Below, piece after piece: positions 45,090 through 51,999 of a DNA stretch of 64,000 nucleotides. The notes under the pieces were generated by a model, which saw only the letters and a program-made list of their open reading frames with translations, was not told where the DNA came from and made no database searches. Position numbers and translations under genes: made by a program. Positions within the stretch are counted from its first letter, which is position 1; each line of letters begins with the position of its first letter. The stretch is from an uncultured Bacteroidales bacterium. GTDB lineage: Bacteria > Bacteroidota > Bacteroidia > Bacteroidales > UBA932. Location of the stretch: positions 37,907-101,906 of the forward strand of contig UQYV01000005.1 of NCBI GenBank assembly GCA_900545245.1, given 5' to 3'.

Positions 45090-46562
45090 ATGAGAAAGAT
45101 TGCACTTCTTACGGCATCGTTTGCCATTTTGTTATCCTGTTCGGGGACAGCAAACCCCGGCGGGAATACACCTCCGGTTGTGGTCTCGCGGGAGTTTCGC
45201 CTGACCGTTGACGGAAAACCATTCCTTATGCTCGGGGCCCAACTCCGCACTGACTATTTTCTTCAGCTTGACGGGCGCGATGTCGATAATCTTGACGACT
45301 ATTTTTCGCTTGCTGCTGGTCTGAACATCACCTGCGTACAGGTTCCTGTGGCTTGGAGTGATGTCGAGACCGGATTTGACGAATATTCCGACAAGATTGT
45401 CAATGCCTACATTGACTATTGCGAGAAATATGGGATGAAGTTGGAAATTCTATGGTTCGGAAGTTATATGTGTGGCTATTCGGTCGAGGGGTATATCCCA
45501 GCCTATGTCATAGCCGACACGGTGACATATCCAGAATTGAATCCGTCCGCGGCATATCAGGGATGGCTCGGAAAACAGTTCTATCTCAAGCCGGGAAATA
45601 CGAAACTTGTTGCACGGGAGGTTAAGGCCATGTCGAAGATGATGGAATTCATCGATGAGCACGACCGTAGTAATGGGTGTCCTCACACGGTAATCGGCAT
45701 TCAGATTGAGAACGAGCCTGATATGTTGGCGACAAGACACAATGCAGCGCACGGTTATTCTGCGACCGACCTTTGGCCGAGCCTTATGTACCATTTGAAC
45801 GAACTCGGCAAGGCTGTCAAGTCTTCCTCTTACAACTGCTACACCCGTGTGAACCAGACCGTCACTTACGACGACTGGATTTCTTGGAGCAGGAGAATCG
45901 TTGAACGAGAAGGCATTGACTATGTGGGATTCGACCCGTATGTGAATGATGTCGGGACTCTCGCTGACTGGCTGTCGCAGATTCAGGGCATTCCGGGCAA
46001 CTTTTCGCACATCGCGGAAAACGGCGGAGAGTTCATGAACAATGACCTTCTGACGCTTAAGGCTCTGACGATGGGCTGCGGATACGAGGTTTTTGAGGTT
46101 ATCACCACTCCTCATCGATACCTTGTGGATTGGACGCTGCGCGGGGTCTATAATCCGGACTTTACTCCTAAACCGCAGACGCAAAGGCTTATAGATGCCT
46201 ACGGAATATTTCGTGCGGCGTGGTATGACTTTGCCGTAGCATCTCCGGAGAAAATGAAAGGATTTAACCTTGGGTCTTCTGATGGGAAGAATACTGCTTC
46301 GGAGTCATTTGTCACGTCCTTCGGAAAAATCGGATGGGAAACCACCTCACGTGGAGTAGCTTTCGCGATAGAAGGCTCCGGATACATCACTGTTGGATCA
46401 ACTAAGGCTGATGTCCTTTCTTTCGATTTCGCGGCTGCGTCAATAGGAATAGGTCATTATGATGCCGCAGGAAAATGGATTAAAACTTCTGATGTCGTGC
46501 CTCCGGCAGATGGAAGACTGTCTTTGTTTCCATGTAAAGTTTACAGAATAACGTTAAAATAA
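45090..46562 (+). CDS. Clan GH-A-like glycoside hydrolase, second paralogue
   Basis: A 490-residue lipoprotein (MRKIALLTASFAILLSCSG). Same architecture as the 38346 gene: GKPFLMLGAQLRTDYFLQL, ITCVQVPVAWSDVE, QIENEPDM with Glu209 as acid/base, and SHIAENGGEF with Glu310 as nucleophile candidate. Both paralogues align over the whole barrel but are clearly diverged, suggesting different bond or substrate specificity. ATG 45090 is chosen; the frame back to 45072 overlaps SusD. Exact family and substrate unknown. Confidence 0.7.
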   Translation: MRKIALLTASFAILLSCSGTANPGGNTPPVVVSREFRLTVDGKPFLMLGAQLRTDYFLQLDGRDVDNLDDYFSLAAGLNITCVQVPVAWSDVETGFDEYSDKIVNAYIDYCEKYGMKLEILWFGSYMCGYSVEGYIPAYVIADTVTYPELNPSAAYQGWLGKQFYLKPGNTKLVAREVKAMSKMMEFIDEHDRSNGCPHTVIGIQIENEPDMLATRHNAAHGYSATDLWPSLMYHLNELGKAVKSSSYNCYTRVNQTVTYDDWISWSRRIVEREGIDYVGFDPYVNDVGTLADWLSQIQGIPGNFSHIAENGGEFMNNDLLTLKALTMGCGYEVFEVITTPHRYLVDWTLRGVYNPDFTPKPQTQRLIDAYGIFRAAWYDFAVASPEKMKGFNLGSSDGKNTASESFVTSFGKIGWETTSRGVAFAIEGSGYITVGSTKADVLSFDFAAASIGIGHYDAAGKWIKTSDVVPPADGRLSLFPCKVYRITLK

Positions 46563-46573
46563 GAGATAATAAT

Positions 46574-47800
46574 ATGAAGAAAATTTGGTTTTTATTGACT
46601 GCCATAGCAGCGTTGATTACCGCCTGCAACAAGACGGAAATACCTTCAATCTTGACGGATATCGAGGAACTTTCTGTTACATCGGATGGCGGTATCTTTG
46701 ACGTGAAAGTAACGTCAAATGTTCCTACAAGGACAGAGATTACATACGAGGATGGCTCTGATTGGATTTTCCTTATGCCGAAGGTTCTTAAAGGAGATGG
46801 TACTCTCAATTTCACAATAAGCAAGTTTCTCGACTATGACGCTGTCCGCAAGGCGACGGCGACGATTACCGGCGACGGCGTGGCTAAAGTCATCACGATC
46901 GTTCAGACTGGGCGTCCTAAGCCAGAGGTGACGGAACTGGATCTTGATTCATACAATGTGTATTCGGATGTTGAGGGGGGCTCTTATGAGATTTCCGTCT
47001 CGACTGCCGGAGATTGGATGGCAAGCGTTGGTGGGGAGGCTGCCTGGTGTACTCTAGAGAATGGTTCTGGTTCGGGAGTGGGAAAGTTTGTGATAAAGGT
47101 AGCTGAATCCACGGACTACCAATACCGCACTGCGGAGGTAAATGTCATCTCCGGACAACTTAAAAGGATGGTCCTTGTCCAACATGTCGGGACAAAAATA
47201 GGCAGTCTTGTATGGGCAAACGCGAATGTTGATGAACCAGATACATTCGGAAAGAACTGTCAGGTGCGCGGAAAACTCTATCAGTGGAATTCCAAGGTTG
47301 GATTTCCTACATATTCTGCGAACGACCATGGCGAACCTGAAAGACCGATACCTGGATACGTCGGTGGGGCGAAGGATGCTCATTCCGAGACTTGGACGGA
47401 AGAAAATGATCCTTGTCCTGAAGGGTGGAGAGTCCCGACAATTGATGAACTCTGCACTCTTATCGGGCACGAAAAGAGCGAAAAAATGTTCTGGTTTGAC
47501 TATTGGATGACTAACGGTATGTCTGTTGCCGGTGTCTATGCAGGACTTGATAGGGAAGTTATGAAGGCCGAGTCTGGGCTAGGACATATGAAAGGTGCAA
47601 TCTTCATCCCTCAGGCAGGTCTTATAGACAGGGATAGTTGCCTTCAGATAGACTGGTGGGATGTTGCCTTGTGGAGCTGTACTAATGTGGGGCAGACCTG
47701 GGATATGCGTGCCGTGTGGATGAATGGTGATCAAAATTATAGTGTTACTGATTGGAGAGGCAGTATGTGTGCTCTATCCGTCCGCTGTGTCCTAAAATAG
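46574..47800 (+). CDS. BACON-domain surface lipoprotein with FISUMP-like C-terminus
   Basis: A 408-residue lipoprotein (MKKIWFLLTAIAALITACNK). Two Ig-like BACON-type repeats occupy about residues 25-115 and 120-210 (ELSVTSDGGIFDVKVTSN; VYSDVEGGSYEISVSTAGDW). The C-terminal part has KLYQWNSKVG, DPCPEGWRVPTIDEL and ALSVRCVLK, the FISUMP/major-paralogous-domain pattern with conserved Cys. Such proteins in PULs are surface glycan-binding proteins. It lies 11 nt after the second GH-A gene and is followed by a hairpin. Confidence 0.75.
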   Translation: MKKIWFLLTAIAALITACNKTEIPSILTDIEELSVTSDGGIFDVKVTSNVPTRTEITYEDGSDWIFLMPKVLKGDGTLNFTISKFLDYDAVRKATATITGDGVAKVITIVQTGRPKPEVTELDLDSYNVYSDVEGGSYEISVSTAGDWMASVGGEAAWCTLENGSGSGVGKFVIKVAESTDYQYRTAEVNVISGQLKRMVLVQHVGTKIGSLVWANANVDEPDTFGKNCQVRGKLYQWNSKVGFPTYSANDHGEPERPIPGYVGGAKDAHSETWTEENDPCPEGWRVPTIDELCTLIGHEKSEKMFWFDYWMTNGMSVAGVYAGLDREVMKAESGLGHMKGAIFIPQAGLIDRDSCLQIDWWDVALWSCTNVGQTWDMRAVWMNGDQNYSVTDWRGSMCALSVRCVLK

Positions 47801-47822
47801 TTCTTTGATTTTTTAACTTGCG

Positions 47823-47856
47823 TCCGCTTCCAATATGTACAGCAATTGGAAGCGGA
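47823..47856 (+). terminator. Hairpin between BACON lipoprotein and nucleoside hydrolase genes
   Basis: TCCGCTTCCAAT (47823-47834) and ATTGGAAGCGGA (47845-47856) form a perfect 12-bp stem with a 10-nt loop. No U-tract follows, so it may act as an RNA-stability or processing element that lowers expression of the distal gene rather than as a full terminator. Confidence 0.5.
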
Positions 47857-47878
47857 TGAATAATAATCTCTTTATGTG

Positions 47879-48910
47879 ATGAAAAAGATTTGTATTACAA
47901 AGGAGTGGGAATTTTTTTTGATTTCTGTATTCCTATTGATGTTGGCATCTTGTACGCAGGTTTCAAAACCGCAGCCTGTTATCTTCGATACGGATATGGG
48001 AAATGATATCGATGACGCGCTTGCGCTCGCGATGCTCCACCGCTATGCCGATGAGGGGGAGATTCAGCTTCTCGGAGTTATGATTAACAAGAATGATCCT
48101 GCTTCGGCGGAATATATAGATATGGTGGACAGCTATTATGGATATGGCTCCGTTCCGATTGCGGTCGCGGAAAGACCGGCGGACTCAAGTGCGGACGGAC
48201 GCAATGCCGCAGGGCAGAATTTCGTGGAGGCAGTGGTGTCGAAGTGTGATTTTTCTCGTAGTGTGAAGGATTATTCGGCGCTGCCTTCCGCAGTGAAACT
48301 CTACCGGCAGTTGCTTGCGGGACAGCCTGACCGTTCTGTTACAATCATCTCCACCGGATTCTCGACAAATCTTGCGGCTCTGCTCGACTCTCCTGCGGAT
48401 GACATATCCCCGCTGACCGGGCACGAACTTCTATCGAGAAAAGTGAAACTTGTGTCCGTGATGGCGGGTAATTTTCGGGAAGAGGGGCAGGACAGATTTC
48501 CTGAATACAATGTTGTGAGAGACATTCCGTCCGCACGGAAATTTTTTGCCGAATGTCCTGTTCCCATCGCTGTGTCCCCATTCGAACTTGGTTGGGAAAT
48601 TTGCTATCCGGCATCCTCAATTGAGTCCAATCTCGGCTATGATACGCTGAATCCGGTCGTTGAGGCTTACAAGGACTATCTTCCTATGCCGTACAACCGT
48701 CCGACCTGGGACCTGACCGCGGTTCTCTATGCCGTGGAAAAACCTCAAGAGTTCAGCACAGGTTCTTTGGGTACAGTTTCCATTGATGATTGCGGAATGT
48801 CAACATTCACTGCGTCTGAAAGTGGTCTGCATCGGATTTTGTCTGTAGATCCATCTGCCCGTCAATCCATTCTCGATCGTTTGGTTGAGCTTACGACAAA
48901 GGCAAATTGA
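47879..48910 (+). CDS. Inosine/uridine-preferring nucleoside hydrolase (lipoprotein)
   Basis: A 343-residue protein with a lipoprotein signal (ISVFLLMLASCTQ). PVIFDTDMGNDIDDALALAM (about residues 34-53) is the calcium-binding Asp cluster of the IUNH family, and NDPASAEYIDMVDSYYG, STGFSTNLAALLDSP and FPEYNVVRDIPSARKFF follow. It splits N-ribosides into base and ribose. Being a lipoprotein, it acts outside the cytoplasm, so ribose would be freed in the periplasm or at the surface. This fits ribokinase and the transporter of the same locus. ATG 47879 is chosen over GTG 47876. Confidence 0.88.
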   Translation: MKKICITKEWEFFLISVFLLMLASCTQVSKPQPVIFDTDMGNDIDDALALAMLHRYADEGEIQLLGVMINKNDPASAEYIDMVDSYYGYGSVPIAVAERPADSSADGRNAAGQNFVEAVVSKCDFSRSVKDYSALPSAVKLYRQLLAGQPDRSVTIISTGFSTNLAALLDSPADDISPLTGHELLSRKVKLVSVMAGNFREEGQDRFPEYNVVRDIPSARKFFAECPVPIAVSPFELGWEICYPASSIESNLGYDTLNPVVEAYKDYLPMPYNRPTWDLTAVLYAVEKPQEFSTGSLGTVSIDDCGMSTFTASESGLHRILSVDPSARQSILDRLVELTTKAN

Positions 48911-48915
48911 CGATA

Positions 48916-49281
48916 TTATTGGATGACACTCAACTTCTTCAGTTTTTCCAAATCGAGATTTGTGCATTTGGCGACAATGTCGGCAGGAACACCAGCTTGA
49001 AGGAATTTTTGTGCGGTCTGGAGTACGGCTTCTTCTCGCCCTTCCCGTCGGGCGGCTTTAATCATACCTTTGGTTCTGAAATCTTCCAACATAATCCTTG
49101 TATATAATTGTTTCTGCTCTTTGTTGAAGTTGGCGACTTTCGCGGCTTTGAACAGTCTCAACATCATCCTGTCCTTCACCCAATCAGGCACTTCGGGCAT
49201 TTGCCCCATGTTCTTGAACATATAGCACCAACGGTCAAGGTCGGTTTTGCACTGCTTGGGTGTCTTGTCGAAATGAGCCAA
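48916..49281 (-). pseudogene. Rpn-family (PD-(D/E)XK) recombination-promoting nuclease, C-terminal remnant
   Basis: About 120 codons: AHFDKTPKQCKTDLDRWCYMFKNMGQMPEVPDWVKDR, then a helical tail with GMIKAARREGREEAVLQTAQKF. This is the C-terminal third of Rpn/PDDEXK_2 family proteins, normally near 300 residues; the nuclease core is missing. There is no ATG at the expected point (TTG at 49281 is the only candidate start), and a minus-strand TATATTTG lies at 49287-49294. Open reading continues upstream to 49341 without homology. It probably records a decayed insertion between the nucleoside hydrolase and the transporter. Confidence 0.65.
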
Positions 49282-49311
49282 CGCTGCAAATATAATACAA
49301 ATCTTTCTTGT

Positions 49312-49343
49312 TTTTGCGCAAGTAATAGTGGACTTGCGCAAAA
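49312..49343. promoter_or_regulatory. Perfect inverted repeat of two TTGCGCAA boxes
   Basis: TTTTGCGCAAGT (49312-49323) and ACTTGCGCAAAA (49332-49343) are exact inverted copies with an 8-nt gap. Each core TTGCGCAA is itself palindromic, and the cores are 20 bp apart. The pattern parallels the boxes at 37224-37253 and sits 77 bp upstream of the transporter operator, so it is a probable auxiliary LacI-type operator. Confidence 0.55.
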
Positions 49344-49405
49344 TAATTTTGATGAGAAGTTGAATTTAATCCCTTTTGCGGGTTGTTTTTAACGAGAATT
49401 GTTGA

Positions 49406-49428
49406 TAATTTTGCGCAAACGATTGTGC
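49406..49428 (+). promoter_or_regulatory. Transporter promoter -7 box overlapped by LacI-type operator
   Basis: TAATTTTG (49406-49413) matches TANNTTTG, with TTG at 49383-49385 and a 20-nt spacer. It overlaps TTTGCGCAAACGATTGTGC (49410-49428), identical over 19 bases to the operator upstream of rbsK at 37320-37338. The start codon is 59 nt downstream. Confidence 0.75.
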
Positions 49429-49487
49429 CGGATGTCGGCACATTTTGTTCAAGACCGATATATTATTAACACATCAAATCTGATACT

Positions 49488-50501
49488 ATGTTTATTGCAA
49501 ACAGTCAATTTTTGGCGGTCATCCTTTGTTTCATCACGATGCTCTGTTGGGGCTCGTGGGGAAACACACAGAAAATGGCCGCGAAGAGCTGGAGATATGA
49601 GCTCTTCTATTGGGATTACGTGATAGGAATGGTTCTGTTTTCCCTGATTCTTGCATTCACGCTCGGCTCGTTCGGTTCGGAAGGACGTCATTTCATCGAT
49701 GACCTCGCTCAGGCCGACATCAACAGCATCGCGTGGGTTCTTCTCGGTGCGGTTGTTTTCAATGTCTCCAACATCCTTCTTTCGGCATCGACTTCCAAGG
49801 CCGGAATGTCGGTAGCTTTCCCTCTTGGAGTGGGACTCGCTTTGGTTATAGGAGTTGTCAACAACCTTATTTTCCATCCGAAACCTTCGACAAACATTCC
49901 GCTCCTGCTTGTCGGTGTCGCTCTCGTTGTTGTTGCAATCGTCTGCAACGGAGTCGCTTCGGGCAAGGTCGACAAATCTGAAAGAGACCCACGGGAAAAC
50001 CGTATGGGACTGATTTATGCGGTTCTTGCCGGCGTGATAATGTCCTTCTTCTCGGCTTTGGTCTATAACGGAATCGATATCAACAACATACACAACCCGG
50101 CTGAGGGAATGCTTACTCCATATACCGGAACGGTGATTTTCGCCTTAGGAGTCCTCGTCAGCAACTTCCTCTTCAATTGTGTGTTCACGCTTAATGACTC
50201 CTCAAAGCCCGGTGTGAGATTCGCGGACTATTTCAAAGGTGATGCGAAGACCCATCTCGTCGGCATGCTCGGTGGTGCAATCTGGTGTCTCGGTACCGGT
50301 CTCAATTATGTGTCGGCAGGCACAGCCGGAGCTGCGGTCAGCTATGCCCTCGGTCAGGGTGCTCCACTTATTGCCGCCATTTGGGGCGTGTTCATTTGGA
50401 AGGAGTTCAAGGGTGCGAAAAAGAGTGTGAACTGGCTTCTTGCCCTTATGTTCGTCCTCTTCATCGCAGGTCTTGGCCTGATTATAGCTTCGGGTAACTA
50501 G
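49488..50501 (+). CDS. GRP-family (RhaT/GlcU-like) sugar transporter
   Basis: A 337-residue inner-membrane protein with about ten TM helices. The start, FLAVILCFITMLCWGSWGNTQKM, and the repeat SNILLSASTSKAGMSVAFPLGVGLALVIG are typical of the glucose/ribose porter (GRP) and RhaT superfamily. It shares its operator with the rbsK operon about 12 kb away, so ribose or nucleoside-derived sugar is the likely substrate. The stop overlaps by three bases the minus-strand remnant frame ending at 50498. Confidence 0.9.
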   Translation: MFIANSQFLAVILCFITMLCWGSWGNTQKMAAKSWRYELFYWDYVIGMVLFSLILAFTLGSFGSEGRHFIDDLAQADINSIAWVLLGAVVFNVSNILLSASTSKAGMSVAFPLGVGLALVIGVVNNLIFHPKPSTNIPLLLVGVALVVVAIVCNGVASGKVDKSERDPRENRMGLIYAVLAGVIMSFFSALVYNGIDINNIHNPAEGMLTPYTGTVIFALGVLVSNFLFNCVFTLNDSSKPGVRFADYFKGDAKTHLVGMLGGAIWCLGTGLNYVSAGTAGAAVSYALGQGAPLIAAIWGVFIWKEFKGAKKSVNWLLALMFVLFIAGLGLIIASGN

Positions 50502-50610
50502 GCGACCTTCAAAAAATAATCTGCATCGTCTTTCTCATCAGTCGTGTACATCCAGTACACTCCTTCTTTTACCAAGATAAGCGTCTGATTGTCAAGATTA
50601 TATGTATAGT
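50498..50610 (-). repeat. Dispersed coding remnant, copy 1
   Basis: The minus-strand frame encodes KEGVYWMYTTDEK followed by DDADYFLKVA and stop at 50498-50500. It matches the copies at 61022-61143 and 62356-62470. No start codon is evident in the matching part. GTGTAC/GTACAC inside it forms a 6-bp hairpin. It fills most of the gap between the transporter and the ATPase gene. Confidence 0.6.
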
Positions 50611-50659
50611 GTCGGTTAGAGACATCATTTTTTACAGAAAATGTCGTTTCTAACCGACA
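50610..50659. promoter_or_regulatory. Inverted repeat upstream of the ATPase gene
   Basis: TGTCGGTTAGA (50610-50620) is matched by TCTAACCGACA (50649-50659), with a further GACAT/ATGTC pairing inside. It ends 7 nt before the -7 box of the ATPase gene, so it may be an operator or an mRNA-independent DNA element. Confidence 0.45.
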
Positions 50660-50666
50660 TTTTGTG

Positions 50667-50674
50667 TATATTTG
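50667..50674 (+). promoter_or_regulatory. Promoter -7 box of the ATPase gene
   Basis: TATATTTG fits TANNTTTG. Transcription would begin near 50681, only about 9 nt before ATG 50690, giving a nearly leaderless mRNA. Confidence 0.6.
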
Positions 50675-50689
50675 CAAAAACAATGAATT

Positions 50690-51892
50690 ATGGACTCTCT
50701 TTTTTTGAAACATGACCGCTATTATGCCGAAACATCGACGGAAATTATTAGGGAATGCATCAATGATATAGATTGGGATGCTCGTCTAATTTCAATTCAA
50801 GGACCAAAAGGTGTTGGAAAGTCAACCCTAATCAGACAGTTTATCAGGCTTAATTATCCTCAGCATTCAAGAAAGGTTTTGTATTGTTCTATGGATTCCC
50901 TGTATTTCAGTAGCCATAGCATTAGCGAACTTGTAGAACGCTTTGTCGCTATTGGAGGAGAGCGGCTGTTTTTGGATGAGATTCATAAATATGCTGGTCC
51001 ATGGGGCACGGAACTGAAGGAGATATATGACTTATATCCTCGTTTGAAGGTTGTCATTAGTGGTTCTTCACTTCTCAAGATATTGAATTCTGAAGCCGAC
51101 TTGTCCAGGAGGTGTGTGAGATATGACATTCAGGGGCTTTCGTTTCGTGAATATTTAAGATTTTATCACGGTCTGGACTTCCCCAAAGCCAGTCTTGACT
51201 CAATTCTGACCTCTCCGTTTGAATTGGTCGATTCTGTCATTTCAAGTTGCCACCCACTGGAATATTTTAAGGATTATCTGAAACACGGGTACTATCCTTT
51301 TTATCTTGAGGGTTCAAGATCTTATTACATAAGGATAGAGCAAGCTGTTTCATATACCCTTGAAGTTGAATTGCCAGAACTTCGACTTGTGGATATTTCC
51401 GGTGTGATAAAGCTCAAGAAATTGATGAATATTATTTCAGATCAGGTTCCTTTTGAACTTGATGCCAGCAAACTTTCACGTGCGATTGGATCGACACGGG
51501 AAACAGTGGTTCTCTATCTTCACTACCTTGGTAGAGCAAAAATGCTGAACCTCTTGTTTTCCGGTTCAAAAGACTATGCCAAGCTTGCTCGCCCCGATAA
51601 ATTGTATCTGGAGAACACTAATATGCTGTATGCCCTATGCAGTAACAGTCCCGAAATCGGTACGGTTCGTGAAACATTTGCCTTGAGCAATCTTTCCTTT
51701 GGACATAAAGTGGAATATGGCAAAGAAAAAGGGGATTTTAAAGTAGATGGCAAATATACATTTGAAGTCGGTGGACCAGACAAAGGATTCTCTCAAATAG
51801 CCGGTGTTAAAGAATCTTATGTCCTTGCCGATGATATAGAGTCACCATCCGGAAGAAGAATTCCTCTTTGGATGTTAGGATTCATCTATTAA
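50690..51892 (+). CDS. AAA-type ATPase with DUF4143 C-terminal domain
   Basis: A 400-residue protein. The Walker A motif QGPKGVGKST is at residues 37-46 and Walker B RLFLDEIHKY near 93-102, followed by KVVISGSSLLKIL. The C-terminal part (LRLVDISGVIKLKKLMNIIS, a winged-helix-like segment with RAIGSTRETVVLYLHYL) resembles DUF4143. These ATPases are common in Bacteroidota accessory regions; their function is unknown, though defence or mobile-element roles have been suggested. The gene is visibly richer in A and T than its neighbours, hinting at acquisition. Confidence 0.85.
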   Translation: MDSLFLKHDRYYAETSTEIIRECINDIDWDARLISIQGPKGVGKSTLIRQFIRLNYPQHSRKVLYCSMDSLYFSSHSISELVERFVAIGGERLFLDEIHKYAGPWGTELKEIYDLYPRLKVVISGSSLLKILNSEADLSRRCVRYDIQGLSFREYLRFYHGLDFPKASLDSILTSPFELVDSVISSCHPLEYFKDYLKHGYYPFYLEGSRSYYIRIEQAVSYTLEVELPELRLVDISGVIKLKKLMNIISDQVPFELDASKLSRAIGSTRETVVLYLHYLGRAKMLNLLFSGSKDYAKLARPDKLYLENTNMLYALCSNSPEIGTVRETFALSNLSFGHKVEYGKEKGDFKVDGKYTFEVGGPDKGFSQIAGVKESYVLADDIESPSGRRIPLWMLGFIY

Positions 51893-51894
51893 CT

Positions 51895-51943
51895 AAGCGA
51901 GGAATCTTTGTGATTTGTTTCAGCACAAAAGATTCCTCGCTTT
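51895..51943. terminator. Bidirectional terminator between ATPase gene and PUL3
   Basis: AAGCGAGGAATCTTTGTG (51895-51912) pairs with CACAAAAGATTCCTCGCTT (51924-51942), one extra A bulging, with an 11-nt loop. T-rich flanks on both strands let it serve the ATPase gene and the convergent PUL3 operon, which ends at 52000. Confidence 0.75.
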
Positions 51944-51999
51944 GAAATTCTAATCAGACAGTATAAACATCATCCTGTCCATCCTCTTCTTTTCTAAGA

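Noticed and set aside
44042..45250. A 402-codon minus-strand frame across the end of susD and the next gene
   Set aside because: It crosses two supported plus-strand genes and has no family match or signal.
49312..49343. Rho-independent terminator
   Set aside because: The stem is made of two palindromic TTGCGCAA boxes that recur at the other LacI-type regulatory region, so an operator explains it better.
49449..50093. A 214-codon minus-strand frame in the transporter gene
   Set aside because: Highly charged antisense sequence of a membrane-protein gene, as expected from reversing hydrophobic codons.
51574..51783. Small minus-strand ORF inside the ATPase gene
   Set aside because: Short shadow with no signal peptide, motif or promoter.
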